A DNA stretch of 64,000 bases from Phymatolithon calcareum. Taxonomy: Eukaryota > Rhodophyta > Florideophyceae > Hapalidiales. The stretch is taken from positions 1-64,000 of the forward strand of contig OZ345370.1 of assembly GCA_977006965.1 (NCBI GenBank), given 5' to 3'. Position 1 is the first letter of the stretch. Each line of letters starts with the position of its first letter. Positions 1-11,294 of the stretch are shown piece after piece. The translations under genes and the position numbers were made by a program. The notes beneath the pieces are model-generated. The model made no database searches, was not told where the DNA came from, and was given only the letters and a program-made list of their open reading frames with translations.

Positions 1-1250
1 CCCTATCGAGTATCCCTATTCCCTATTCCCTATTCCCTATTCCCTATTCCCTATTCCCTATTCCCTATTCCCTATTCCCTATTCCCTATTCCCTCCTATT
101 CCCTATTCCCTATTCCCTATCCCTATTCCCTATTCCCTATTCCCTATTCCCTATTCCCTATTCCCTATTCCCTATTCCCTATTCCCTATTCCCTATTCCC
201 TATTCCCTATTCCCTATTCCCTATTCCCTATTCCCTATTCCCTATTCCCTATTCCCTATTCCCTATTCCCTATTCCCTATTCCCTATTCCCTATTCCCTA
301 TTCCCTATTCCCTATTCCCTATTCCCTATTCCCTATTCCCTATTCCCTATTCCCTATTCCCTATTCCCTATTCCCTATTCCCTATTCCCTATTCCCTATT
401 CCCTATTCCCTATTCCCTATTCCCTATTCCCTATTCCCTATTCCCTATTCCCTATTCCCTATTCCCTATTCCCTATTCCCTATTCCCTATTCCCTATTCC
501 CTATTCCCTATTCCCTATTCCCTATTCCCTATTCCCTATTCCCTATTCCCCTATTCCCTATTCCCTATTCCCTATTCCCTATTCCCTATTCCCTATTCCC
601 TATTCCCTATTCCCTATTCCCTATTCCCTATTCCCTATTCCCTATTCCCTATTCCCTATTCCCTATTCCCTATTCCCTATTCCCTATTCCCTTATTCCCT
701 TATTCCCTATTCCCTATTCCCTATTCCCTATTCCCTATTCCCTATTCCCTATTCCCTATTCCCTATTCCCTATTCCCTATTCCCCTATTCCCTACTCCCT
801 ATTCCCTATTCCCTATTCCCTATTCCCTATTCCCTATTCCCTATTCCCTATTCCCTATTCCCTATTCCCTATTCCCTATTCCCTATTCCCTATTCCCTAT
901 TCCCTATTCCCTATTCCCTATTCCCTATTCCCTATTCCCTATTCCCTATTCCCTATTCCCTATTCCCTATTCCCTATTCCCTATTCCCTATTCCCTATTC
1001 CCTATTCCCTATTCCCTATTCCCTATTCCCTATTCCCTATTCCCTATTCCCTATTCCCTATTCCCTATTCCCTTATTCCCCTATTCCCTATTCCCTATTC
1101 CCTTATTCCCTATTCCCTATTCCCTATTCCCTATTCCCTATTCCCTATTCCCTATTCCCTATTCCCTTATTCCCTATTCCCTATTCCCTATTCCCTATTC
1201 CCTATTCCCTATTCCCTATTCCCTATTCCCTATTCCCTATTCCCTACATC
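1..1250. repeat. Telomeric repeat array, CCCTATT/AATAGGG heptamer
   Basis: About 175 head-to-tail copies of CCCTATT fill the first 1,250 bases. The C-rich strand reads inward from the left end, as expected for a left chromosome end. Rare variants are scattered through the array: CCCCTATT (near 548, 781, 1079), CCCTTATT (near 690, 1072, 1104, 1165), a shortened CCCTATCCC (near 117) and a CCCTACTCCC unit (near 790). The array decays between 1246 and 1320 into imperfect CCCTA-containing sequence and an AT-rich stretch. The repeat differs from the TTAGGG, TTTAGGG and TTTTAGGG types. That it is a true telomere is inferred from position, orientation and purity; an interstitial satellite is the alternative. 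Confidence 0.85.
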
Positions 1251-1535
1251 CCAATACCCATTTTTCCCTATACACCTAAACCCCCGCTATATAATATATA
1301 TAGATTACCCTATATCCCTAAGAGTTTGACGGACTTGAAGGTGGAGGTGGAGTGGGAGTGAAAAAGGGATACGGTGGGACTATTCCGAAGTGAAATTCGA
1401 CGCTGAGCCCGAATCTGGACTCAGAATGGGACGTGCAGTAAGAGATCATGGTGTATACAACAAATAAAGTGTCGTCAAGGTCGTCTATGACTCCACAATC
1501 CATGCACAAAGACGGCAGACGAAATGTACATGGCG

Positions 1536-1985
1536 AAGATAAGCTCTGAACAGGTTGTTAAGGGTGGAAAAGGTGTTGAGAGAGTATGTGGACTGGTCTG
1601 AGTCGATTTGAGAGAGTTTGAAATTTTGGTCAAGGTAGTCACCTCGCTGGCGAAGAAGACGCGGGACACCGGCATGACGGGGATGACGTTGTAACATGTT
1701 TTAGAGGTTGGGGAAGGTGTTGGGAGAGTATGTGGACTGGTTTGAGTCGATTTGAGAGCGTTTGAAATTTTGGTCAAGGTAGTCACCTCGCTGGCGAAGA
1801 AGACGCGGGACACCGACATGACGGGGATGACGTTGTAACATGTTTTAGAGGTTGGGGAAGGTGTTGGGAGAGTATGTGGACTGGTCTGAGTCGATTTGAG
1901 AGCGTTTGAAATTTTGGTCAAGGTAGTCTCCCTCTCGGGAGGGAGGACGCGGGACACAAACATGACGATGATGACCGGAAAACAT
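1536..1985. repeat. Subtelomeric minisatellite, 144-bp unit
   Basis: Three units of about 144 bp follow each other, the last two nearly identical (unit boundaries near 1684 and 1828), the first and the tail more diverged. Because 144 is a multiple of three, the minus strand stays open and gives a 251-codon frame (1475-2230) with a 48-residue periodic peptide rich in Ser, Thr and Pro. No recognisable domain, promoter or start context supports it as a gene, so I treat it as a subtelomeric tandem repeat. Confidence 0.7.
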
Positions 1986-2058
1986 GTGGAGTAGGATGGT
2001 AAAGATGATGGGACAGTGGTTATGGCGTTTGGTTGCCATTGGAAGACGCTGAGGAGGT

Positions 2059-2182
2059 TTGTTACTTCTGGGTCCGCGTTTCCAGCCTGTTTTCGCAGGT
2101 TGTTACTTCTGGGTCCGCGCACAGAGGCCATTTGGAGGGGGTGCCCTGTAGAGGCCAAAAACGCGGACCCAGAAGTAACAGT
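2059..2182. repeat. Small inverted-repeat element, GTTACTTCTGGGTCCGCG termini
   Basis: The 22-base arm beginning TGTTACTTCTGGGTCC near 2059 is repeated in perfect inversion near 2160-2181. A second, direct copy of the arm sits at about 2100-2118 and a degenerate inverted piece near 2232. The element is about 123 bp, too small to code, and looks like a miniature inverted-repeat element or a foldback repeat. Confidence 0.6.
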
Positions 2183-2839
2183 TTTAAATGGCCAAAATAG
2201 GATTTTGTCCATTGTTTGAGTAAGTGGCACATTTGGACCCAGAAGTCACGAAAGAATATACCTAGGATCGCAGCTGTATTCGGAGCACGATAACAGCTTC
2301 CCCCCTATTCCATTCTGTTCCCGTGGTGCGCTCAGCAACTCGGTGCGCTATTTAAAATTCCCATCACTATTCTACACTTATTCCATTCTGTTTGTCACTG
2401 CAAATTTGATCCTCATGACGAGCACTTCTTCCGTCATTTGAGTTCCGTAATTCTTTTGGCACGTTTACAGTCCCCCGAAACTTCCACGACTCATATTCTA
2501 CTTTGAATGGATATATACATGTCCCCCACCAATAGCACATTAGTGGCGTGAATTCATTGGATAGACCATCCTCTTGCAAGTACTGTCACGTGTCTTGTCC
2601 GTGTTTCGAGTACCAATGAAAAATATGAAGATTCCGCTTGTCACATCCCCCACCAATGACAACAGATACTGACAAATGCACAAGAATTACATTTCGTCTC
2701 TGAATCCTTGTGGAAACATATCATTGGTGCTCCTAGACTGCTTTTAGCCAATTTATTGCTATTAAAATTCTACTTTGAGACTCATATCAAAACTAAAGCG
2801 AATAGAAGAAGTTAAAAATTTCAAATTTTTTCCAAGGAG

Positions 2840-2975
2840 CGCGCCGATATTTGCGCACCAAGTTCCCGTTCAAACAGACTTGCGCATATGGTACAGCTAC
2901 AAAGGTCTCATCGTCACGAGAAAATCGGTATCAACTGTGAAAATGTGCGTTAACGGGAACATGGTGCGCCAGAAC
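2840..2975. repeat. Imperfect hairpin element, copy 1
   Basis: The arm GCGCACCAAGTTCCCGTT near 2856 is matched in inversion by AACGGGAACATGGTGCGC near 2952 (17 of 18 positions). The loop contains AAAGGTCTCATC at about 2899. A second, weaker hairpin at 5170-5265 carries the same loop sequence and a related inner arm, so the two are probably relics of one miniature element family. Confidence 0.45.
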
Positions 2976-3009
2976 CCGGAAAATGCGCCCAGAAATAATA
3001 GCAATAAAG

Positions 3010-5150
3010 GATAAAGAAATTAAGAGGTCCATGTTGGAGTTCCATTTCTCTGCAAGGTAAACTAAAATTAGTGTCTCTCACTGGGGGTACTGGCGCCGAG
3101 TGGGGGGGACTAACTTTGAAAATTATAAGTAAAAAAGAACTTTCGGGGGACTTGCGCCATGACGACACTTGAAAAAGCAATAAAATTTGAAAGGGTCTTC
3201 CACAAATTCCCAAAACGTGGAAAAATTCCTCATACTCATCTTTATCTTCAGTTAAATTTTCCGACTGGCGCCAGTCCCCCTTCCCGGAAATAAGATAGGA
3301 ACAGTTCCCAACCTTCTTCTGTATCGTATCGGGGAGAGGTCCAAGGTGCCAGGAAAATCTATTTCCTGTTATCCGAGGAGTTGGGCTCGCCCAAATCCTA
3401 TGATTAATGTGGACTAGATGGATAGTTCCGTTTTTCAGTTGATTTTAATTTTCGTTCTAAGGTCTGTTGAAGATGTATATCTTGCTCTTAGAAGCCCCTG
3501 CTGCAAGCAGGGAAAGATTTTTTTCATGTCTAACATGAAATCACGCAGACACAATCCAGGTCGCTCTGAAATCTTCATACGCAGAAGAGGGCTGCACAGT
3601 TCTTAAATTCTATTCCAAAATGGATCGTTCAAAATGCCAATCCTATTTCATCCCCAGCTTCTTTTCAGAGCTTGTCTTTTCAATGGCCAGTACTTTCTAT
3701 CGTAAGGTTCCTAGCGTACCAAATTACTTTTGTTCCGAGTTATCAATTAGTGTAGATTATCTTTCCAAAGTCATGCCGAACTCTCTCAAAAAGACGTTCA
3801 AATTGTGAAGGTTTTTTATTCTAGTTTCGAAGAGCTTGTGCGCTTCAGAACAACTAATCCCAATTATGATTGCATTTGCACTCTTTGATTTCATACCAAT
3901 GCTATTTTAGAAATTATCTGAATCATCGACGAACTTTTTCTCTTCTGCTACTAAATCTTTGCAAATCGCATGTGGCAAATATTTATTTGAAGTTCTCGAA
4001 ACGAATAGAGACTTCGTTTCAAAGGACTTCCTCTACCTGCTGACAACGTCGCGCATAAGATTCTCCTGTTCCCTTCTGTTCCAAATCGTCGTCTTCGGCT
4101 CCTCCGTTTTTCACGCCTCCATTAGTGCCACCACAGACATCAATAGGTCTCACTGAGATTTTGTTCCTTCGAGACTCTTTCTCAGCAAATTGGCCTCGCA
4201 AAGTTGATAATAGGAGTTCCACATATCGTACTGGCCTGTAAAAGCTGATTACCCCACTGAGTTCAAGAACAGTATCTCAGAAGAAAGTACATCTCTTCTG
4301 TCCTCAGTTATCTGGAGCTTGTTAAGTAACAGATACCGTGTTCTCGTCAAGTTCGGTCGTAATATCAGTTAGATCTTAGCACTTAGGTGTTCTTTAAAAA
4401 CTTCAACTTATAGCATCATGATTGCAGACTTGCGCTTGTAATTCTGAAGTAGTGGTCAGCTACACAAAAATAAATACTTCCAAGCAAAAGCCACACTGTA
4501 TCAATTGCTACCACATGTGCTTTACGATTTTAAAATATTCAAAACAGTGAAGTATCATTCTTAAGAATATCAGGACAATCCGTTTTGCCCCGTTTCACCA
4601 AGAAAACATAATGATATAAGACCCTTGCTGCATTTCATCCTAGCTAAACTTGAAAAGTTCTGCGAGTAAAATTTATACTATAATGAGACTTTTGGAAAGC
4701 ATCGGTGGCGCTTCTTCACGCGGTATTAAATTGCAACCTCTCTTCGAGGTGGGATATTTTGCATCCTGCAAATGAACTTAGAGAATTACGTTTTCCCGAC
4801 ATTCTGATGTGTAATGCATGACACTTGTACGTTATAGATTACTATATAGTTAAAAACTCATTTTTAATAACGTTATATAAATATCAAAAATTATTTATAT
4901 TCCAAAGATTGAAATAGATATCAATAAAGTACTGTTTACAGTTGCTCGTATAAGTCTTATGGCGAGATATTATTGGCTGACACAGCTGTTACTCACTCTC
5001 GTCAATTATCGATGGGAGCATGTTATTGGCCTGCCTAATGTGATTACAGCAAATGAAAATGAATTTCATAATTATTTTGAAAGACATATGAATTACCAAC
5101 CACATCGAAGGAAAATCTACTTTTTGCAAATTTTTTCACAGTAGCTCGAA
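3010..5150. other. Intergenic DNA, no gene recognised
   Basis: Only short frames (under 75 codons) occur, without recognisable motifs. The 3060-3300 part holds several copies of a CTGGCGCC / CTTGCGCC core next to G-runs, which may be relic repeat termini. From about 4800 the sequence is strongly AT-rich. I see no RNA gene. Confidence 0.5.
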
Positions 5151-5169
5151 AATCTTGAGCACCGACTCG

Positions 5170-5265
5170 CCGTACGCGCAGAGTTACGTGTCTTGTACTA
5201 TTCGAAAGGTCTCATCAAGGCGTAGAGACAAGTACCAAGCGCGCAACTCTGCACGAACGGGAAGT
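5170..5265. repeat. Imperfect hairpin element, copy 2
   Basis: GCAGAGTTACGTGTCTTGTACT near 5180 is matched in imperfect inversion by the stretch ending CGCAACTCTGC near 5254. The loop holds AAAGGTCTCATC, exactly as in the hairpin at 2840-2975. Low-copy miniature element relic. Confidence 0.35.
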
Positions 5266-5307
5266 TAATCGCGAATATTCTCACTGTATTTCACAGGCAT
5301 CAAGAGT

Positions 5308-5770
5308 ATGAATGAGGTTGAGCTATATGATGAGCTCATGAAAATAGTCCCAAGGAAAGCAGTACTTGGCCTTTCATTCATTGGCAGATTCAGAATTGAG
5401 ATCCTATCGGACGAGTTCTTCGTGGACAGAGCTATCGCGACACTTGAGGGATCGGGGCTCGGGTATTAACCAGACTACAATCTAATCGATGACTCCGTTT
5501 CACGTTCAAAAATGCTCACGGAAAGAGAACGAGCCCTAAGAAATCTATGGGCAATAAGAAAACGAATGCGGAGATGTGCTGGAGCGACTGCTGATTTTCA
5601 CAGGAGACAGTGCTACCGGAACAATCAGAAGAAAGCAGATGAACAGATAAAGTTCCTTCAAAGATCATGACTGGATATAGATAATTTAATGGCTGCATAT
5701 GCAAGAATTCCACAAGAACAAGAAATTGGAGCACGAACTCTCAAGACGACGGAGAGCGCCGCTTTTCAGA
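5308..5770 (+). pseudogene. LINE ORF1-like relic, copy 1
   Basis: A single frame runs from the ATG at 5308 to 5770, broken by stops at 5467 and 5668. It contains AVLGLSFIGRFRIEIL and, further on, a basic stretch ending RMRRCAGATADFHRRQ. The same two blocks, in the same order and spacing, occur at 49621-50286 (VLGLSFIGGAVLEVL, then RMRTCAAGSADFHTRK), so this is a dispersed coding family and not chance similarity. The position upstream of LINE RT sequence on the same strand (8.2-9.9 kb) suggests a LINE first-ORF (gag-like) product, but no zinc knuckle or RRM is visible. The family is defined only by the two copies here; the LINE assignment is inference. Confidence 0.5.
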
Positions 5771-5834
5771 GACCTTTATAGAAAAAGAATTGGATCCAGA
5801 ATGACTTGGCAATATGAGAAACGGATCAATGGAA

Positions 5835-6080
5835 GAATTTGAAAGCCGCTTCGCGGCTTCCTAGCCCGCTGCAGGCTCCGCTGTAATGCTTTAAGTGTAA
5901 GCACATGTAAGCTGTGAGCAATGTAAAGCAGCTGCAAGCTGTAAGCAGCGGTTCTAGAGTTTACCCTTGGGGATCCTTCATGGTGTAAGTACGCATCGAA
6001 ACCTACGGTACTCTAATGGTTGTAATGCTATGTGTACGGGCTTGCTGTAAATGTAAGCTGTAATGGCAATTTGAAGGGAG
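5835..6080. repeat. TGTAAGC-rich low-complexity tract
   Basis: The motif TGTAAGC / TGTAATGC / GCTGTAA recurs about ten times in 240 bases, with a short perfect hairpin GAAGCCGCTTCGCGGCTTC at 5840-5858. A related patch lies at 24660-24850. No coding potential is seen; the function, if any, is unknown. Confidence 0.4.
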
Positions 6081-6679
6081 CTAGTCTTATAGGAAATTTA
6101 GGGTAAGATTGTGGTGTTGGACGCCACAGGCTCACAGAAATGGCCCAAAAAGAAGACAGTTCGATAAGCATTAATTATGGTTAAATCTGCAAAGCAAGAC
6201 CCCAGGAATCAGGAGCAAGACCTCGAGGTGGAGAGGCACTGATAACAAATCCAGGGACACCCACGAAATTCCTCTTCAAGGTAGCCATAAAATATACCAG
6301 GCAGTAGTTAAAATGGTGTCAGACATAACTATTTCTGTCGTTTACATTTCGCCACTAGCGAAACAGGAGGAGTACGAGTAGTGTCTTGAATATCTGCAGA
6401 AGTACTGATGTGGAAAAGCAGTTACCATGGGAGACCTGAAGGCACGGCATTGCGTTTCGGACCTGAAGGGAACTAAGATTATGTCATGGTCATCGAAGTA
6501 CAACTGGAGAATAAGGACAGCCAGCACGCCGACATTTTTGACGAGGAGAGGAAGAAGCAATAGCGCATGACGTGTCGGTTGCGGACTCCTCATTGTTTCG
6601 ATCCGGTTATTGAAGACTTCCCCCACGAATGTGAAAATCTTGGCGATCAGCACAGTACAACGAGAACTTTGGACCAGGT

Positions 6680-8103
6680 GAACACCGTTTGGTAGCAGGA
6701 AAGACGCCGAGAGTTGTCGGTAGGTGTGTTTGCGATGAATTTTTCACGCAGTCGGATCCCAACTCCGCTGTGAAATACCGCGCAAGTTTCGACGCCTGTC
6801 TCTCTGTTTTATCCTCGCAAAACCTTGCAGGCCCAGGGCTGGCTAGAGTTTATCGTCAAAGGCCTGCTGCCGTTCACTGTCGCCGAGGACCCTATTTACA
6901 TTGCTAGTTTCCGATTTGATTCCGTGAGCTACAAGACCGTCATGAAGTTCCTTGATGCCCTCACGAAAAGCGTCGAATCGAAACTCTCACGTAGTCTTCC
7001 GTCGAACTTTGCACTCTTTTCTGACGGTTGGCCGTTGATAACACTCAATATGTCGCAATATTCCCTGCCTTTTCAGATAATACGACACACAGTTACGAGA
7101 AGTATTTGTTGGGGTTTTCTTCTTTTGAAGACGAAGAAGGACAGAGCGCGGCAAATCACCACGAATTTCTCAAGTTCGTACTAATTGTGTTCGGAAAATC
7201 GATATCGAATGTTGTTGCACTCATCGGGGAAAACTGCTCGACGAACACGTTGACATGTTGCTGGCGCACTTATGTCTTGTAAATTTGGTTGGTTGTGCAA
7301 GCCACTGTTTTCATTTGGCCAAGAAGGACATGACACGCGAACACCAAGCCATTATTGAGAACGTCTATCGTATCCTATACCGGCCGCAAAACTCCGCAAC
7401 TTTACGCACTTACGTGCCTACCCGATTAATGTGACACGATGGTCATCGAAAGAGCAAATGCTCTAGCGCTACATGGCTATCGAAGAGTTTCTACCCCAGC
7501 TGAATATTGAAGAGGTCGATGCTCTAACGTGAAGCACGCGCCAAAACCGAAAAGTGGAATCGTTATGCGAGGAGTTCACTTCATTCGATGCAATTACTGA
7601 AGCTCTCCAAAAAGAAGACGTGTCGATGGCGGACGCCCGGGTATTTTTCCATACGGTGATAGAAGAGTTCCTACAACTTTCTTTCCGCTTGAGTTCGACT
7701 GCGTCAATCATCCATCGCCCTGAATTCCAGTCCGGAATTGTGAAAATTATGGAGAAATGCGTTTCGGCGATGTCAGGGGCTGAGCTATGTGCTACCAAGA
7801 AATTGAAGAAGGTTGTCTGAGCTGTGAGTTTTATCTGTTGATGACAGTTCACTATCGCTAGCCGAGCGCGCATTGAAGAGTCCCAAAAGCGTTATTTCAT
7901 TTGCTTCTGAGTATATGGACTTGCGATTCGTTGTATCAAAGTCGAACATGTGCGAGAGGCTTCTCTCTCTCGCTGGTTACGCGTTGGATGACAGAAGAAG
8001 AAGCGATATTCTTGCAAACGTCGAGAAGCAGATGTTCCTTCATGCTAACTCGGGTGCGTGGGGAATCGAAGAGGTCAATGCTATAGAGACAGAAGTTACC
8101 TAG
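6680..8103 (+). pseudogene. hAT-family transposase relic
   Basis: The region encodes a cut-and-paste DNA transposase of the hAT superfamily, now broken over several frames (6689-6907, 6825-7184, 7028-7282, 7873-8103). Telling segments in order are: a first catalytic block with FALFSDGWP near 7008-7030; a second with NVVALIGENCSTN near 7211-7250; LVGCASHCFHLAKK near 7284-7325; and a C-terminal dimerisation region (7873-8103) with SNMCERLLSLAGYALDDRRR followed by FLHANSGAWGIEEV. These match the order of hAT transposases that end with a conserved ER-x-FS block. At least three frameshifts and several stops, including one before LVGCASH, show it is inactive. Terminal inverted repeats were not identified. 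It lies between LINE ORF1-like and RT relics, as if inserted in that element. Confidence 0.75.
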
Positions 8104-8229
8104 AGGGATCCAATAATTGAGAATAACCAGTTATTTATTCCTCACTGAACTTGAATACAATAATATTGCATATGCGTTCAACAGCTTCATATTTATTCTC
8201 GACACTACGCAGAGAAAAGAATAAAAATA

Positions 8230-9955
8230 AATAATTCCAATGCTTTGGAACAAGGAACTTTACCAGCTGGCGAAAAAAGAGCAGAGCTGTACCAAAAGGC
8301 AAGAAAACTGGTCTTGAAGTCAACGAGGAAGAGCTAAAATCCGCTAAGGTGCACCTCAAGAAAAGATACGGAAAAACGAACAATTCTAGTCATTTTTAAA
8401 AGGAATTGAAGAGAAGGGCCCCGTGGAGACGCCAAATGTCACCACCAAGATCATGACATGCAAGGACAGAAGAATTGGAAAAACAGAGCAGCAGGAGTTC
8501 CCGTGAATCCAAACAGATTCTCGGCCTACATCTCAAATTTATGCAATACTGAAAAAGACTGTAAATTGAAACTAGAACGATTTACTGTGAACAGAACAAT
8601 GAGGAGGCATCTGCAAAGAGCTCTCAAAAGGGCCCTAAAACGGAAGGCGGTTGGTCCAGATGGCTTAGCGGTTGATATGCTACATGCTAACAAGGAAGTA
8701 TGCTTCGACCTGACATAGGAGACATGCGGACGACTGAAATGCCTCCCACGGCAATGGAGACAAGCAGCAGTTATTCGCTTGTACAAGAAAGGACCAGGGC
8801 GCATTGCGACAAACTACCGACCAATTTCCTTATTAAGAGTGTCGACTCAGCACTCTACTCTTTCATTAGAGATCACTACCGCTTCAACAAGGCACAACTT
8901 TGTTTCCATATGGATAAGAGCACGTGTCTGGCCATAATCTGGGTATAAAATACTATGAGAAGTGGGCATCCTACTTCGGCAGCCTAGGACAGTGTCCCAA
9001 GGGAAACCCTCATGGAGGGTCTGACCACCAACTTGCCTATGCACATTACTAAGATCGTAGCCCAGTTGCTAAAGCCGTCGTGGATCACATCTGCAGCGGA
9101 CGAATGTAATCACTGGGAGTGAAAAGGTAAGAATCAGTGCGATGATGAGATGCTCCAGTCTAAGATGCAATTAGGATCCCCGCTTAAATAGAGAAGGGGC
9201 GAGAAATGTACACTCTGTAAAAAAGTGGGATGATTAACTGAAACTATTCTAATAATCGCAATTGGTAGGTATGTCATCCCTGAGAGTGCAAGTGTCCCTC
9301 CTTACACTCGTGTAGCATTGCTTGTCTACACGAATAAAAAACATAGTGCATTATCGACAGAGGTGTTCCACAAGGGTCTCCATTAAGCCAGTTCCTTTAT
9401 AAAATATTCATTGATAAGTTTGCCGAAGCGGCTGGAAAAGTTACAGGAACTGTCTCCGAGCATCCAGCTCACCTATTTGCGGACGATGTGAATCTATAGG
9501 CCAAGAATGCGAAAATTCTATGACATGGAAGACAAAGCCAGGAAAGAGCGAAATGCTTAAGCACAAAGGGTTACAAAAACAAAAGTTCATGCTTGCCAGA
9601 AAAAAGCTACAGCAAGCGTGGATAAATTCCTATCTGGGCGTTAGTATGAACAACACTGACGTTACAGACGATACAGCAATGTCGAGAATGCGGAATGGAG
9701 TTGGGTTAATCCACAATCTTAGGCATAGTGGCGCTAATGTCAGGGGATTCCATCCTGAAATATGTATCAGGATTTCAAGTCTTTTATTCTTCCCAAGTGG
9801 GAGTATGCAAGTCATCTGACTCCGATGACGAAATGGTAACACGTTTAAGGTGCCTAAGGTTGACATTTAACAAAACTCCGCTTTGGAGAAAATCAGTATT
9901 GGATGCCTACTTCTGGATTACCGCAGTGATCGAACTAGTCGCCTATATCCTACTC
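8230..9955 (+). pseudogene. LINE reverse transcriptase relic, copy 1
   Basis: A non-LTR (LINE) RT, heavily broken. Recognisable segments in order: ALKRKAVGPDGLAVDML at about 8632-8685 (linker before RT motif 1); IATNYRPISLLRV at about 8805-8840 (RT motif 2); QGSPLSQFLYKIFIDKFAEA at about 9374-9430 and HLFADDVNL near 9474 (the FADD catalytic box); then MTWKTKPGKSEMLKHKGLQ and the thumb region SYLGVSMNNTDVTDD at 9520-9800. A tail at 9839-9946 is non-coding and nearly identical to the 3' region of the minus-strand copy at 47752-47858. Compared with that copy, an internal deletion joins the thumb region directly to the 3' tail. Many stops; inactive. The 3' end is interrupted by the piggyBac-like element. 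Confidence 0.8.
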
Positions 9956-9958
9956 TAG

Positions 9959-11279
9959 TGTCTATTATCCCGGTTATTTGGATTAATTAATCCGCGTCTT
10001 TGGATTAATTAATTCTCATGATATAGTAGGTGGAGGGGTACTGGCAAGTACTAAAAACCCCAGTTTTTCATAGAAGAGGTCCCTTCATGTTGCTTCACGA
10101 GTGTGTAGAATGCAAGTGAGATGTGAAGCATATCCTTCCTTTGGACGAGTCGCATATGAAGACCTCTTTTGAGCACTCTTCACGACACTGAGAGCACACT
10201 CGCGTCGTCCTCTTGCCGCACACAACACAATCCTTCTGCGCCCGCGCCGACGTCTCCGTACTGTCGCGAGTCCTCTTCCTTTTCTTCGCCGGCGTTGCGT
10301 GCGGGCCGAGCCTGACGTCGGGGTCAACACAACCGCGTCTTCAGCAACTGACATGCGATCGCGTAGCCCGACCGCCTAGTAGTTGTTGTCCACCAGATCC
10401 GGGGCTAGCTGTTCATAGAATTCGTTCTGCATCATCGTTTGCAGCGGCCCTCTCGAGCCCGTGTGTAGCAACCATGCGTCGACAATGACCATACCCAGAA
10501 GAGAAAAGCCTACCCTCACAGACCAGTCGTGCGTCACGTATGTTCGCTCCAGCCTCAGGTCGTCCTGTCGACAGCGGTTGTGCTGATCAATGCGCGCACA
10601 GGCGTGCGCGTCGTAGGTAGTCTGGCCTTGCAAAGGAGGCTCTGGAATGGGTGATTCGTCTGGCCTAGGACCGCTGTAACGACCCCCGCCGGTCTGTGGA
10701 TTGTTTTGTTCTTGTTCATCTTTACTGAGTGCAGGGGTCGCTGGGCTATTCCGTTGCTGCTGCGTCGGCACGCGAGCGACCAGGGGAGGGTCCCCGAGCG
10801 TGACGCTGCGCACACTGATGCGCCTGTCTCGCTGACCAGCCAGGGACTCCCACCCCACGGTGAGGAAGATGCGCACCCTCCCCTTTCCGCCTCCGTTTCC
10901 ATCCTCAGCACCGTCCCAGACACCAGAGTTTCCTTATAAAGCGACCCGAAGAAGCGCTTAGACACCACCTCTCCCAAGGCAAGGTGTGCCTTGGCGTGTA
11001 CACGCGGGCCAATCTGCTGTTTTGCAAGAGTCGACATGGTCGGGTGCAGCGTGGCCTTGAGCTTGCAAGCGTCATGGCGCCGTTGCCCTCTTTGCAGTTC
11101 AGGGTTGTCATAGGTTGACCTAGAAGGCGACCCTCGCCTCCAAACCAATCACAAAGGCGCTGGATCGATTCCCGCTGTCCATAGGTTGTAAACACGAACG
11201 GTTTACAGTCAAACATGGTACTGAAAAAAGGATTAATTAATCCGTATAGGATTAATTAATCCTCATGCGATAATAGACG
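9959..11279 (-). mobile_element. piggyBac-like DNA transposon, 1.32 kb
   Basis: Ends are 12-base imperfect inverted repeats, TGTCTATTATCC at 9959-9970 and CGATAATAGACG at 11268-11279. They are flanked by CTAG on both sides (9955-9958 and 11280-11283). Just inside each end stands a pair of palindromes, GGATTAATTAATCC at 9980-9993 with a degenerate copy at 10002-10015, and two copies at 11230-11243 and 11249-11262; each pair is followed by TCATG in the same orientation. The inside (10095-11216, minus strand) holds a transposase remnant. The element is richer in G+C than its surroundings. The LINE copy at 47.7 kb shows the same target sequence without the insertion at CTAG, which supports the boundaries. 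Confidence 0.65.
10095..11216 (-). pseudogene. piggyBac-like transposase remnant
   Basis: Minus-strand DDE transposase of the piggyBac (DDE_Tnp_1_7) type. The most convincing part lies at 10376-10600: ARIDQHNRCRQDDLRLER, then THDWSVRVGFSLLGMVIVDA and NEFYEQLAPDLVDNNY. This matches the C-terminal part of piggyBac-type proteins, where a conserved N-x-x-RQ is followed by W...R and a hydrophobic helix. A stop follows at about 10376; after a frame change, 10095-10240 reads DCVVCGKRTTRVCSQC, a cysteine-rich C-terminal finger typical of the family, ending at the stop 10095-10097. The upstream part starts at ATG 11216, 13 bases inside the subterminal palindrome, but changes frame at least once (frames 10905-11216 and 10555-11148). 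Total length allows about 370 residues, well under the usual 500-600, so it is internally deleted and inactive. Confidence 0.65.
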
Positions 11280-11294
11280 CTAGCGTCGTCGAAG

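Noticed and set aside
1475-2230. 251-codon minus frame in the subtelomere as a repeat protein gene
   Set aside because: It derives from the 144-bp minisatellite whose unit is a multiple of three; no promoter or domain.
2360-2600. Sequence resembling an rRNA 3' segment
   Set aside because: Only short words resemble rRNA; no continuous match to conserved rRNA core sequence could be recognised.
10555-11148. 197-codon minus frame as a separate gene inside the piggyBac-like element
   Set aside because: It overlaps the frame holding the family motifs and has none itself beyond a possible short stretch; best read as part of the broken transposase region.
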